In this document: positions 8,934 to 16,721 of the stretch, piece after piece
Position numbering within the stretch: position 1 is the first letter of the stretch
How the letters are laid out: every line of letters begins with the position of its first letter
Origin: Acetobacteraceae bacterium
GTDB taxonomy: Bacteria > Pseudomonadota > Alphaproteobacteria > Acetobacterales > Acetobacteraceae
Assembly: GCA_003164135.1 (NCBI GenBank)
Contig: PLSD01000097.1
Coordinates: forward strand, 310-53,632
Direction of reading: 5' to 3'
Length of the DNA: 53,323 nt
Position numbers and translations under genes: made by a program
Notes under the pieces: generated by a model
What the model was told of the DNA's origin: nothing
What the model saw: only the letters and a program-made list of their open reading frames with translations
Database searches by the model: none

Positions 8934-9626
8934 ATGCTTATTGAAGGTGTTTGGCACGAAAATCTAGTCCGCTTCCCCGTCGAGAAGCGTGCGCGTGCGA
9001 GTTATGAGATGATGTGTGACCTGGCGCCGGATTGGCGGATGATTTCGTACCTGATCGACGCGTTGGAGATCGAGGATTTTGATCCGAATCTACGGGACGC
9101 GGCGGATCGGGACATGGCGCAAAATCTCGCGGCGATGGTCGTGCCGGAGGGCAATGCGACCCGCCGGAACTTCTTCACGGCGTTGCGTGAGGAAGTGCTG
9201 GCGCCGGCGATTGCGGCTTGCATCGAGGCGAAGCGGTTGGCGGATGATGCGTATCGGGCGAGCCGTATGGCGATAGATACACAGCAAAAGGAGGAGTTGA
9301 ACGCGTTTGCGCTTGGCCGCCGTGCCAACCATCATCTAAATGTCTCGGCCCGAGCAGCGTTGGAGGCAAACCGGCTTTGCGAGATTGCTCGTGGCCAATG
9401 CCGGGCTTTGACCTTGGTGGAGATGCACGAGCCATGGGTGCCGTTTGACGCGCGGGAGGCGGGGGCCTGGCTTGTCGAGGCGGCGAAGCCCGCCAAGGCG
9501 GTGGGAGGGGCTGAAACCCGCCCAGACGCGGCATGGGGCACCAGGACCGTCCAGGCCGCGCCGACGCGCCGGGCGCCCGAATCATTAGCGTCAGTGGCGA
9601 CCCGTGGGCGGCTTGGCTGCCGATGA
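8934..9626 (+). CDS. Hypothetical protein, unknown family
   Basis: A perfect AGGAGG at 8921-8926 precedes the ATG at 8934 and decides this start over upstream TTG codons; the product is 230 residues. It is helical and Ala/Arg-rich (EKRARASYEMMCDLAP, ALREEVLAPAIAACIEAKRLADDAYRASRM), ending in a Pro/Ala-rich low-complexity tail. No catalytic motif or membrane segment is seen. It is the only plus-strand gene inside the minus block and converges on the fic toxin gene. Confidence 0.7.
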   Translation: MLIEGVWHENLVRFPVEKRARASYEMMCDLAPDWRMISYLIDALEIEDFDPNLRDAADRDMAQNLAAMVVPEGNATRRNFFTALREEVLAPAIAACIEAKRLADDAYRASRMAIDTQQKEELNAFALGRRANHHLNVSARAALEANRLCEIARGQCRALTLVEMHEPWVPFDAREAGAWLVEAAKPAKAVGGAETRPDAAWGTRTVQAAPTRRAPESLASVATRGRLGCR

Positions 9627-9663
9627 AGCCGGGGCCATTCTTAGTCAGAACACGCCGATCCCG

Positions 9664-9687
9664 CCCGCATTTCCGAAAAAATGCGGG
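9664..9687. terminator. Hairpin between convergent genes
   Basis: CCCGCATTT-ccgaaa-AAATGCGGG forms a 9-bp stem between the plus-strand orphan and the minus-strand fic gene. T-runs are short on both sides, so it is a plausible but not strong bidirectional terminator. Confidence 0.5.
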
Positions 9688-9711
9688 AGCCTTTGAATAA
9701 GAGAGTTCAGG

Positions 9712-10422
9712 CTATGGCGATGGCCCGGATTGCCGAGGCGTCGGTGAGGAGTCATCGCTTGTACCTGGTTTAGCTGCTGAAGATCGCCCGAGGCCGGGAT
9801 TGCGTGCCAGCAACGTCGCCGTCTGTGTGGGCTGTTTGGCACCATCCCGGACAAAAGGGGCGAGGAAAGTATCCAGGCGGCCTGCTCCTGGCCCTTCGAG
9901 CTCCATGGTCAGGGCAGCGATGTATGGTTCTTTCTCAACCTTCTCCCATTCAATATGCATCCCGGCCCGTCTGGAGAGATCGCTGTGAACGACCATCAGA
10001 ACGCGCCCATTGCCTTCGAGGAAGGGATGGCCGAAGGCCAATAACCCGATCACTTCTCCGGGTTTTTGGCGCATGGTGGCGATCTGTTGTCCGAGAATCA
10101 GGCCGTGTTCGACGGCTCGCTGGCAATCGAGCGGGTGAGCGAAAAGGTCGTAACGTCCTGCCTTGCCAACGGCCTGATCGGGAAGAATCGCGGCGCGATC
10201 CTGCCCGGCCCAGGGATAATAATCCGTGAACAGGCGGCGATGAGTATCGAGCACGTCGCGGTAGTTGAGAGACGGGCGCGCGGCAAGTGCGGCAAGCGCG
10301 TCGCCGAGATGGCGCCGGAAAGTATCATGCTCTTTGAGTTTGACGACTTCCGGCAGCTTGTCCGCAAAGCGGTTGCGCAAATATCCTTTTGTATCAAAAT
10401 CCCCAAAAGGATCGAAAGTCAT
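9712..10422 (-). CDS. Fic toxin (Fic/DOC family), class I type
   Basis: A 236-residue Fic protein with H132-PFLEGNGR, preceded by YRDVLDTHRRLFTDYYPWAGQDR, the usual N-terminal core with the flap segment. The helix after the motif (VLMVVHSDLSRRAG) is typical of stand-alone bacterial Fic toxins. Such proteins AMPylate host targets such as gyrase or topoisomerase IV. No (S/T)xxxE(G/N) motif is present in this chain, so inhibition must come from a partner, presumably the gene directly upstream, whose stop overlaps this ATG by 4 bp. The C-terminal 40 residues are low-complexity. Confidence 0.88.
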   Translation of the reverse strand: MTFDPFGDFDTKGYLRNRFADKLPEVVKLKEHDTFRRHLGDALAALAARPSLNYRDVLDTHRRLFTDYYPWAGQDRAAILPDQAVGKAGRYDLFAHPLDCQRAVEHGLILGQQIATMRQKPGEVIGLLAFGHPFLEGNGRVLMVVHSDLSRRAGMHIEWEKVEKEPYIAALTMELEGPGAGRLDTFLAPFVRDGAKQPTQTATLLARNPGLGRSSAAKPGTSDDSSPTPRQSGPSP

Positions 10423-10796
10423 CCAATCGTCTGGCGCAGATGAGCGTTGTAGAGCGCGATGTTCTCGTCATTCGAGATCACGCCTGCACGGTAGATGGCA
10501 AGGAGCAGATCCGCGGTTTCGTCAGGCTGAACCTCGGCATCCGAGAGGCGAGAGGCCGCCGCCGCGAACCGGTCGAGATCAGATTCAACGAAGTTGACAC
10601 CATGTCGACCTGCGAGGTCACGAATGAATGCCGCGACGTTGACGCCAGTGTCGATGGCAGTTGTAATGTCGTGGCGCAGCGTCGACGCTGCCAATATTTT
10701 TTGAGTGACACTCATGGAAAGGTCCTTTTCGAGTGAGAAAGAGGTGAAATCACGGGCGCTGATCTTGGCTTCCGAGCGGGTAACCAGGTCGTTCAT
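10419..10796 (-). CDS. Putative antitoxin partner of the Fic toxin
   Basis: A 125-residue protein; GGAG lies 8 bases before its ATG. It ends in ATGA with the fic gene, the arrangement of VbhA-VbhT and FicA-FicT pairs. The C-terminal part (LLAIYRAGVISNDENIALYNAHLRQ) resembles the helix of Fic antitoxins, but the expected (S/T)xxxE(G/N) spacing is not met exactly (S-N-D-E-N has only two residues between S and E). The N-terminal half is unassigned. Antitoxin role is inferred from position; start could also be the internal ATG of MSVTQKIL. Confidence 0.6.
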   Translation of the reverse strand: MNDLVTRSEAKISARDFTSFSLEKDLSMSVTQKILAASTLRHDITTAIDTGVNVAAFIRDLAGRHGVNFVESDLDRFAAAASRLSDAEVQPDETADLLLAIYRAGVISNDENIALYNAHLRQTIG

Positions 10797-10855
10797 GACT
10801 GATCTCCAGGACTTGGGATCAGCAATAGCAGATTTCGCGGCTCAGGGCCATTTTT

Positions 10856-11088
10856 TCATGCCGGTTCCACGGCATCATCGGCCTGTCCGGGCTCAGCATC
10901 TTTGATGATGGTTAACCATGCCAGGACGTCGGCGACCGCAATCCAGTCTTTTCGAGAGCCATCGGGCTCAAAACCTCGGAACTTTTCGCCGTGCAGATGC
11001 ACCCGAAACGCTGGGTGGCCTGACCTTTTGCCGCTATCGTCGCATGAGCCGCGCCGGCCTCGCCCTGCAAGCGCGCGATGTGGTTCAT
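10856..11088 (-). pseudogene. Frameshifted small plasmid gene
   Basis: The ATG at 11088 has a good AGGAG ribosome site and reads MNHIARLQGEAGAAHATI, but the frame then runs to an early stop. The continuation (FRVHLHGEKFRGFEPDGSRK then DWIAVADVLAWL) is in another frame. Joining the two at about 11005-11015, next to a GGG run, restores one coherent protein of about 77 residues of a kind I associate with alphaproteobacterial plasmids. Either a real frameshift or a base error. Confidence 0.65.
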
Positions 11089-11378
11089 GGCAATGCTCCT
11101 GCGGTGGGTGTTGCGCATGCCTCATGAATGAGGCGTCGCAGCGCCGCCACCGTCAGGAGTTTAGTCGAGGCGAGAGCCTCGGTGGCATTCGGCCAAACCT
11201 TGCTGCGGGAACCTTGCACCACGACGATCTATTGCAATTGCCCGCCGGTGACCGCGCCTTTGCGGTCGATGACCAGCTTTGCGTAGGCGAAGGGAGAAGC
11301 CCGCTCGCCGGAAATCCGATCGAGCCGTAAGCGGCCATCCGTGGTTTGAAGGATGGCGCATTTAGTGGATGTGGCCAT
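11085..11378 (-). pseudogene. Small plasmid gene interrupted by an in-frame amber codon
   Basis: The frame from ATG at 11378 reads MATSTKCAILQTTDGRLRLD ... AVTGGQLQ, meets TAG at 11229-11231, then continues coherently (IVVVQGSRSKVWPNATEALA, then STKLLTVAALRRLIHEA) to a TGA overlapping the next ATG. The reading frame is 98 codons with a single stop at codon 50, consistent with a CAG-to-TAG change. The adjacent downstream gene is frameshifted, so both are probably decaying together; amber suppression is the alternative. Confidence 0.65.
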
Positions 11379-11694
11379 GGCTCCCTCCAACGACAGAAGT
11401 GACGCCACACTCGAAGACTACGGCTTGCGCAAGGGCTTCCGGGAGGGTGAGGCCCACTGTAATTGCGAAGTCGCCCCCGTCCAAAAACCCATGGGAGAGC
11501 GACCAGTCTGGAAACGAGGGTGCGCCGAACGGCTCCTGATCGCCATAGGTAATCGAGACGGTCGAGCCATCGGCAAGGCGTTTTTCCCACCAGAAGGCGA
11601 TGTCGATACCCTCTGGGATGGCGAGCTTGAAGCCGTGAGATTCCAGGAGGGAGCGGGACTCGTCAAAGAATGACCTGAGCGCATCGTCGGTCAT
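11362..11694 (-). CDS. Small orphan protein
   Basis: A 110-residue acidic protein (MTDDALRSFFDESRSLLESH) started by an ATG eight bases after GGAGG. Tryptophan-rich stretches (IAFWWEKRLADGS, FPDWSLSHGF) suggest a compact alpha/beta fold; no family recognised. Its ATG overlaps the upstream stop (ATGA) and its end overlaps the next start by 17 bp, so it belongs to a tightly packed operon. Confidence 0.6.
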   Translation of the reverse strand: MTDDALRSFFDESRSLLESHGFKLAIPEGIDIAFWWEKRLADGSTVSITYGDQEPFGAPSFPDWSLSHGFLDGGDFAITVGLTLPEALAQAVVFECGVTSVVGGSHGHIH

Positions 11695-12077
11695 GCGGTC
11701 CTCCTGATTTGAGTGCCCGAGTGGATTTGGCTAAGCGCAAAAGCACGCCCGAGCCGCAGACCGATGCTGCCAGTTTCGCCGGCAAGGTCATCGGGGACCA
11801 GTCCGGTAAAAAGCACAGATTGGTTGACAGGAAGTTTTTCAACCTCCCACAAATTAAATTCAGTGACCTTGTGCGTCAGCAAGGTGAGGTGGAATTCCGC
11901 GGTGGCTCTCCCTCCCCCGTGGTATTCGCCGCGCCCCTGGAGGGCGGCGCGCATTTCCTCAATTTCTTCCGGTTCGAACGAATTGACCCGCAAAAAGCCA
12001 ATCCAGGTGATGGCGGAAGCGCCATCGATGATGATGATTGTGTCGTCATTAATCGGCACGTGACGTGGGATTTTCAT
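11691..12077 (-). CDS. Small orphan protein
   Basis: A 128-residue product beginning MKIPRHVPINDDTIIIIDGA at the ATG that overlaps the upstream stop; the frame is open much further upstream but that part is the shadow of neighbouring genes. The middle (EEMRAALQGRGEYHGGGRAT) and beta-rich remainder show no known motif. Operon member, coupled on both sides by ATGA overlaps. Confidence 0.6.
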   Translation of the reverse strand: MKIPRHVPINDDTIIIIDGASAITWIGFLRVNSFEPEEIEEMRAALQGRGEYHGGGRATAEFHLTLLTHKVTEFNLWEVEKLPVNQSVLFTGLVPDDLAGETGSIGLRLGRAFALSQIHSGTQIRRTA

Positions 12078-12310
12078 ATTGCCTGCTCCCTGCATTCGGG
12101 CTCGGGGAACAAAGCGGCAAGCGTGACGCCGGCGGCTTCGATCTTGCCAATGCCGTCGCCGCTGATGGCGTAGGTGCGGCCGATTTCGGGATGGGGTCCG
12201 ATCCAGTGATGCGCGAAGCGCTGGGCGTCCGCGAGCGAGGTGAAGCTCTGTTCCTTCGTGCAACCATCGACTGAGCTGTAGCGAAGGCGAATGTTGGATT
12301 TTTCGGTCAT
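12074..12310 (-). CDS. Small orphan protein, 78 aa
   Basis: Begins MTEKSNIRLRYSSVDGCTKE with GGAG seven to eight bases upstream. The composition (alternating hydrophobic and polar residues, SLADAQRFAHHWIGPHPEIG) suggests a small alpha/beta domain. It is the first gene of the four-gene overlapping run that continues to 11085 and lies just after a terminator-like hairpin. No family recognised. Confidence 0.6.
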   Translation of the reverse strand: MTEKSNIRLRYSSVDGCTKEQSFTSLADAQRFAHHWIGPHPEIGRTYAISGDGIGKIEAAGVTLAALFPEPECREQAI

Positions 12311-12332
12311 GGCGATGCTCCATAAGAAAACA

Positions 12333-12358
12333 GTCCGGACGCTGATTGCGGTCCGGAC
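12333..12358 (-). terminator. Hairpin downstream of the DUF2958-like gene
   Basis: Two copies of the palindrome GTCCGGAC separated by 10 bp can pair; on the minus strand the stem is followed by TGTTTTCTT. Likely a terminator separating the two small-gene groups. Confidence 0.55.
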
Positions 12359-12393
12359 CGGGTTGACGGAAATGGCGTGAAGGGCAAATCACG

Positions 12394-12738
12394 TTAGGTG
12401 AGGATTTGCCCGTCGATGCGGGCGCGGGCAGCGTAGGCGCCGATGGTTTCATTGGCGACGAAGTTGGCGTCGCGTTCGGCACGTAGGCCGCCTGGCCCGC
12501 GAATACTCTCGATCTCGGAGATGCGGACGCTGCCGATTTCCGGCTCGCCAAAGCCGAGATCGCAAAGTCCGCTTGCGATGTCCTCATCTTCTGGATCAAG
12601 GTCGGTGAGCAGCCAGGTGCAGGCGCCCCATGGCGTGAAGAGTTTAACCACGGGCTTCGGTTCGTAATCCGGGTCGCTCTGGTAGTGGCGGCCATTGGCG
12701 AGCATTGTCTCGCGCTGTTCTGAAGTTAGTAACTGCAC
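12394..12738 (-). CDS. DUF2958-like protein
   Basis: GGAGG lies five bases before a GTG at 12738, giving 114 residues (VQLLTSEQRETMLANGRHYQ). The layout (FTPWGACTWLLTDLDPEDEDIASGLCDLG, GEPEIGSVRISEIESIRGP) matches DUF2958, a family of unknown function found almost only on plasmids and integrative elements near antirestriction and Toprim genes. The longer frame upstream runs through two hairpins and is not coding. Confidence 0.75.
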   Translation of the reverse strand: MQLLTSEQRETMLANGRHYQSDPDYEPKPVVKLFTPWGACTWLLTDLDPEDEDIASGLCDLGFGEPEIGSVRISEIESIRGPGGLRAERDANFVANETIGAYAARARIDGQILT

Positions 12739-12765
12739 AGGAACCTCCTGGTTGGTTTTGGATGG

Positions 12766-12816
12766 GGCAAGTCCCGCGTATGCGGGGCTTGCCATCAAAA
12801 CCGGCATGGATGCCGG
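12766..12816 (-). terminator. Tandem hairpins upstream of the DUF2958-like gene
   Basis: GGCAAG-t-CCCGC / GCGGG-g-CTTGCC with a 4-base loop (12766-12793), then CCGGCAT / ATGCCGG (12801-12816). They lie between the end of the small zinc-protein gene and the next start; they may terminate the former or shape the leader of the latter. Confidence 0.45.
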
Positions 12817-12824
12817 GTACGCGA

Positions 12825-13109
12825 TTAAGGGCAGTAGCTGGTTCGCTTTCGGAATAAGCGGCGCAGGGCGCGCCGCTTTCCTCGATGCCATTCGGTCAGT
12901 GTAAAGCGGAGGGAATCAGCACCAATGACGAACCACGCACGAAAATCCAGGAGCCCTGGCGTATGGATCGCCACGGAATCGGGGCAACTGCAGCGAGTAC
13001 AACGGGCATCTCTACCCCAATAAAATTCGCCGTCTTCCTTCAGCTTGGCTTGATAATATATCGGCTCGTGGCCAATGATTTTGCATATGAGGTATTTCAA
13101 GCGACGCAT
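12825..13109 (-). CDS. Small basic protein with a possible zinc-binding CxxC pair
   Basis: AAGGAG lies eight bases before the second of two adjacent ATGs, giving 94 residues (MRRLKYLICKIIGHEPIYYQ). A CTRCSC cluster after a tryptophan suggests a metal knuckle, and the C-terminus is strongly basic (HRGKRRALRRLFRKRTS), suggesting nucleic-acid or membrane contact. It follows ssb in the same direction. Function unknown. Confidence 0.6.
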   Translation of the reverse strand: MRRLKYLICKIIGHEPIYYQAKLKEDGEFYWGRDARCTRCSCPDSVAIHTPGLLDFRAWFVIGADSLRFTLTEWHRGKRRALRRLFRKRTSYCP

Positions 13110-13152
13110 CATATTCTCCTTTCGCGAGAAGTCATCTTCTGGAAATGCAGGT

Positions 13153-13179
13153 GCCCGGCGCGCGATATGCGGGCCGGGC
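13153..13179 (-). terminator. Hairpin after ssb
   Basis: GCCCGGC and GCCGGGC form a 7-bp stem in the 104-bp gap between ssb and the next gene. There is no T-run, so termination is only possible. Confidence 0.4.
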
Positions 13180-13213
13180 GCTTAGAAGCATTTTCATTAC
13201 GAAAACGGCGCAC

Positions 13214-13645
13214 CTAAAACGGGATTTCGTCGTCCAGACCGGAGCCACCGGCAGGGGGTGCTTCGGTGGATGCGCGGGTTGAACGCTGGCCGTTGGGCTC
13301 GCCCAGCATGATGATTTTTCCGTTATAGGCCTGCAGCACGACTTCCGTGGTATAGCGCTCGCCGCCTGCATTGTCGGTCCACTTACGGGTCTGCAAGGCG
13401 CCCTCAAGAAACACTTTCATGCCCTTCTTGAGATATTTTTCAGCGACGCCGGCGAGGCCGTCACTGAAGATCACGACGCGATGCCATTCTGTCTTCTCGC
13501 GTTTTTCGCCCGAGTTGGTATCAGTCCAGGAATCGGTTGTTGCGACCGAGAAGGTCGCGATTTTGTCCCCAGACCGGGCGTTGCGGATTTCAGGGTCTCC
13601 ACCGAGGTTTCCGATCAACTGCACGCGGTTCAATGATCCAGCCAT
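13214..13645 (-). CDS. ssb: Single-stranded DNA-binding protein
   Basis: A 143-residue SSB with the OB-fold signature MAGSLNRVQLIGNLGGDPEI, the TEWHRVVIF and YLKKGMKVFLEGALQTRKW strands, a short Gly/Pro linker and the acidic tip DDEIPF that recruits repair and replication partners. The ATG at 13645 has AAGG at proper distance; one two codons earlier is possible. Plasmid SSBs are characteristic leading-region genes made soon after transfer to coat and protect incoming single strands. It has a long leader holding structured element C. Confidence 0.95.
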   Translation of the reverse strand: MAGSLNRVQLIGNLGGDPEIRNARSGDKIATFSVATTDSWTDTNSGEKREKTEWHRVVIFSDGLAGVAEKYLKKGMKVFLEGALQTRKWTDNAGGERYTTEVVLQAYNGKIIMLGEPNGQRSTRASTEAPPAGGSGLDDEIPF

Positions 13646-13734
13646 TTTCATAATCCTTTTCATATCATCACTCGCGAGGCGAATGGCCGATGCCACTCGC
13701 GTCATCTCGTGTGCGGTCAAAAGGAACTGGGGAC

Positions 13735-13867
13735 GGGTGCCGGTCTGGCCTGGAAGGTTGCGCGCGAGCGGGGGCGCGTCCGCGCGGATTATTGCGCGGA
13801 CGGCCCTGCGAAGTAAGCGGCCTGCAACCGCGAAGCGGCGTGCGAAGCGCGGGCTAGACAGGCACCC
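13735..13867 (-). promoter_or_regulatory. Structured leader element C (upstream of ssb)
   Basis: Outer stem GGGTGCC (13861-13867 side, minus strand) pairs with GGCACCC (13735-13741 side), extended by TCT/AGA after a 2-nt mismatch. Inside, CGTCCGCGC / GCGCGGACG forms a perfect 9-bp hairpin (13777-13802), and the arm between carries CGCGCTTCGCAC, the version here of the CGCTNCGCTC core. It lies 90-220 nt before the ssb start. Confidence 0.65.
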
Positions 13868-13999
13868 GGCACAGGTTCAGACCGCTTGAAACACGAGGTA
13901 TGCGAGCGGCCGGCATTTAGGCTCCGGCGTCCCGGCAGGGGCGCTTTTAGTCTTGACATCGTTAATTTTTTTGGTTCTTGCCGCTCCAATATGCGTCGG

Positions 14000-14365
14000 C
14001 TATCCGGTTCCGCGCGCGTGAGAATCAACCTGTTGCTCGACTGGTGCGGTATGTCCCATCCACGCTTCAGGCCGAATGCATCTAACCCAGTCCGCGAAAC
14101 TTGGGATAAACCCAAGATCTTCTTTGACGTGCTGTTCTCCGAGCAACCGGACTGGTACGATACGGCCGGTAGAGGTTGTAATCGTTACTCCAAAAAACCT
14201 TTCGGCCATGAATATGCCCTCGGCGTGATGTCTCAATGCCCGATGCCGGAAATCAGCGGTTATCATTTTGCTCTCATCGAACCATTGATGAATGGCAATG
14301 AAGTCGTCCGCCGTTCCACCCCATTTCTTCACGGAAGACAGGGCGTGGTGATATGGATGCGCCAT
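14000..14365 (-). CDS. DUF6915-like protein
   Basis: AGGAGGTGAGA directly precedes the ATG at 14365. The 121-residue product starts MAHPYHHALSSVKKWGG and continues FIAIHQWFDESK, FRHRALRHHAEGIFMAERFFG, a histidine-rich pattern I associate with the DUF6915 family of alphaproteobacterial and phage/plasmid proteins. The conserved H-Y-H-H, H and R-H-x-A-x-x-H-H residues could bind metal; function unknown. It follows the DUF6878-like gene by 10 bp and is co-transcribed with it. Confidence 0.75.
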   Translation of the reverse strand: MAHPYHHALSSVKKWGGTADDFIAIHQWFDESKMITADFRHRALRHHAEGIFMAERFFGVTITTSTGRIVPVRLLGEQHVKEDLGFIPSFADWVRCIRPEAWMGHTAPVEQQVDSHARGTG

Positions 14366-14375
14366 TCTCACCTCC

Positions 14376-14873
14376 TCAAAATTCGTGAGTGTAGTTGTCA
14401 GACGACGTGTAGCGCTCGTTGAAATCGAGCGTGATCGTTCGCTCGGCGACATCGAAGGTAAAATCACCATAGGCACCGTCGTTGTTTTCCCAACCGTCGT
14501 GGGTTTGACGTAAGAAGGCGTAGGCCATGTGTTCGATGGCCTCTTCGATCGCGTGGGTTTGACGTTCGATCTCCACGCTGCCCCAGATCGGATCGGTAAT
14601 TTCGATCCTCTCGTTCGGCAGTGCGACGATCTCATTACCAGCCTTCGCCTCAATGTTCTCAATTTGCCCACTGTCGCCATACCCGTCAAAGTGGACAAAA
14701 ACATGGGTAATGCCGGCGACGGCAAGGGCATTGAACAGGGAGGTCTTGTTCGCCGGAAGTGATTCATTTGCGCGGCGCGTGTGTTCGCGGTCCTTTTCGA
14801 ACCAAGCTGCCAAATCCGGCGCTGGGGCAGACATCGGTCTTTCGTCCGGTGTGTTGGGTGGATTCTCGCCCAT
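14376..14873 (-). CDS. DUF6878-like protein
   Basis: AAGGAG eight bases before ATG at 14873; 165 residues. The core (NKTSLFNALAVAGITHVFVH then FDGYGDSGQIENI) and the acidic C-terminus (FDVAERTITLDFNERYTSSD) match the DUF6878 pattern as I remember it. No catalytic motif. Typical plasmid or phage accessory gene; paired with the DUF6915-like gene. Confidence 0.7.
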   Translation of the reverse strand: MGENPPNTPDERPMSAPAPDLAAWFEKDREHTRRANESLPANKTSLFNALAVAGITHVFVHFDGYGDSGQIENIEAKAGNEIVALPNERIEITDPIWGSVEIERQTHAIEEAIEHMAYAFLRQTHDGWENNDGAYGDFTFDVAERTITLDFNERYTSSDNYTHEF

Positions 14874-14892
14874 GATGGTCTCCTTGAATGCG

Positions 14893-14961
14893 AAAACCCG
14901 GCACCGTGCCGGGTTTTGAGTGAATTGGCCGCAAACCCATCCGGCACGCGCCGGATGGGTT
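14893..14961 (-). terminator. Two perfect hairpins between the parB-like gene and the DUF6878-like gene
   Basis: AACCCATCCGGC / GCCGGATGGGTT (14934-14961, 12 bp, 4-nt loop) and AAAACCCGGCAC / GTGCCGGGTTTT (14893-14917). In the minus direction both are met after the parB-like stop; the second ends in TTTT and would work in either direction. They sit immediately before the next ribosome site. Confidence 0.7.
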
Positions 14962-14973
14962 CAAAGGGTGAGG

Positions 14974-16647
14974 TTAAGCGGCGTCCTCCAAGTCTGGCGC
15001 ATCCGGATCGCCATGCGGCTCGCCATCCTCCACGCCGTCGTCATCGAAGCCTACCTGGCGACGATTACCGGCCACCGTGTGGGAGGCGATCTCGTCGGGC
15101 GAGAGACCGAACTGAGCGCCGGGATAGACGTAATCACCGTCCTTGAAATGCGCGACGACAGCCGCGCGGGTAAGCTTGCCGATGGGTTTCGGCAGGATGC
15201 CCTGCGCGGATGCGACCGCCTCGATCTCGGCTTTGGACAGGCAGGAGAGGAATTCCTCGCTGGCCATCCCGCCGAGATGGCGATCGGCGTTGACGGCGGC
15301 GCCGGCGATGCGGGCGACCAGCCCGCTATTGCCGCCGTAATTGGTGGTGCGGAGTCCGAGCGCGATCTGCAGGGCGTCGCGCGCGGCTTTACGCAGCGTG
15401 TCAGGATCGGCGGTGAGGATGCCGTTTTCCGTAATCCGGCCGGCGAGGATTTCCCGCCCGTGGAAGCGCAGTTCCTCATTCGCAATGCCGGTGCGAACCT
15501 CGACATTCTTGCCGGCGAAGGCAAGCACGAGCAGGCCGATCAAGGTCAGATCGTCGATCTCGTCCTCGGCGAAGGCTTTGTGCAGGGCGTCGGTCTGCAA
15601 ATCGCCGATCCTCTTCAGCCCGTCCTGCGTAACGGGCGGCCGGGTCTTGGGCAGGGTGACGACTTCCTCGGCCTGCGGCGCGCTGCCCGTCTTGCCTTTT
15701 CCCTTGCCGGCTTTGGCGGTTTTGTCCGCCGGCATGGAATAGGCAATGGTGGTGATTTTGCCTGTGCGCTCATCGACGTAGTGACCGATGGTGTCGGATT
15801 TCCTGGAGCTGCTCCAGTTACGAACAGCTTTCGATGGCAACTTGGGCTGGCCATCGGTGCCGACGGTTAGGATGACGCCTTTTTTTGGCAGATGGTGTTC
15901 CATCCATTCGTGCTGAGCGCCGAGAAAATCCTCGACCTGGGTGGTGTAGCGGCTGTCCTGGTCGGCCTGCTCGAAGAGATCCTCATTCCAGACGATGCCA
16001 TGGGCTTTGGCCGTGGCCTCGTCGAAATCGGCCTCACGCGCATACATGCGCCGCTTATCGAGGGAACGCGCGTAGCTGTTCCAAGCAACGCGTTCATTTT
16101 TCTTTGGCTTGAAGCTTTTCCAGGCTTCGGCCTGGTCTTCACGCGGCGCCGAGGCGATGATGCGAAGTTCCCGCTCGTTGGGCTCATCGCCCCTGGCCAT
16201 CTGTTCGAGAACCGCGTTGTGGATGCTCCCGCATAGGCGGAGCCGTTTGACGGTGCGACCGGGCAGGTTGAGCGCGGTGGCGACCGCATCCTCCGTCCAG
16301 CCAGCGCCAACCAGCGCTTCCATGGCGCGCCAGGTATCGACGGTGTTGAGCCCCTGCCGAACAAGGTTTTCGGCCAGCGACGCCATGATATCCGCCTTAT
16401 CGTCGGATTGTACGACAAGGACGTAGATTTCGGGAAACTCCGCACGGATACACGCCTTCACGCGGCGATGCCCGGCGGAGATGTAGAGGATGCCATCGCG
16501 CTCCTTAATGACGGGCGGCTGAACCGGGCCGCCGGTGGCGCGGATGCTGGCGAGCAGCTGATCGTCATAAGCGGGGTGAACCTGTGTTCTGCGTGTATTA
16601 TTGGGATCTTCCAACAGCACGCGGGGATCGACTTTTCTCAATTCCAT
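14974..16647 (-). CDS. ParB/Srx-fold plasmid protein (not the partition ParB)
   Basis: A 557-residue protein. Residues 1-75 form the ParB N-terminal domain with the ISAGHRRVKA box (G59-H60-R61-R62) used for CTP binding or nuclease action in this superfamily. Next comes a helical HTH-like part (GWTEDAVATALNLPGRTVKRLR, about 115-140). The remaining 400 residues are family-specific, with a Lys/Gly-rich linker and an acidic tail. Such long ParB-like proteins are usual in leading regions of alphaproteobacterial plasmids and differ from the partition ParB at 42.3 kb. Role unknown; DNA binding is likely. Structured leader D lies upstream. Confidence 0.82.
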   Translation of the reverse strand: MELRKVDPRVLLEDPNNTRRTQVHPAYDDQLLASIRATGGPVQPPVIKERDGILYISAGHRRVKACIRAEFPEIYVLVVQSDDKADIMASLAENLVRQGLNTVDTWRAMEALVGAGWTEDAVATALNLPGRTVKRLRLCGSIHNAVLEQMARGDEPNERELRIIASAPREDQAEAWKSFKPKKNERVAWNSYARSLDKRRMYAREADFDEATAKAHGIVWNEDLFEQADQDSRYTTQVEDFLGAQHEWMEHHLPKKGVILTVGTDGQPKLPSKAVRNWSSSRKSDTIGHYVDERTGKITTIAYSMPADKTAKAGKGKGKTGSAPQAEEVVTLPKTRPPVTQDGLKRIGDLQTDALHKAFAEDEIDDLTLIGLLVLAFAGKNVEVRTGIANEELRFHGREILAGRITENGILTADPDTLRKAARDALQIALGLRTTNYGGNSGLVARIAGAAVNADRHLGGMASEEFLSCLSKAEIEAVASAQGILPKPIGKLTRAAVVAHFKDGDYVYPGAQFGLSPDEIASHTVAGNRRQVGFDDDGVEDGEPHGDPDAPDLEDAA

Positions 16648-16721
16648 CTTCGTTTTCCTTCAGTCATTTCGATCGCAGGAAAATTCCCGCGATCTTCGGG
16701 CGATGTGCATGGGGTGAGGAC

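Noticed and set aside
11153..11590. 145-codon minus-strand frame over the small-gene operon
   Set aside because: Overlaps two better-supported genes in other frames; arginine/proline-rich shadow.
13886..14422. 178-codon plus-strand frame
   Set aside because: Antisense to the DUF6915-like gene, which has a perfect ribosome site.
14920..15870. A 316-codon plus-strand frame
   Set aside because: Antisense to the parB-like gene, whose GHRR box and start are clear.
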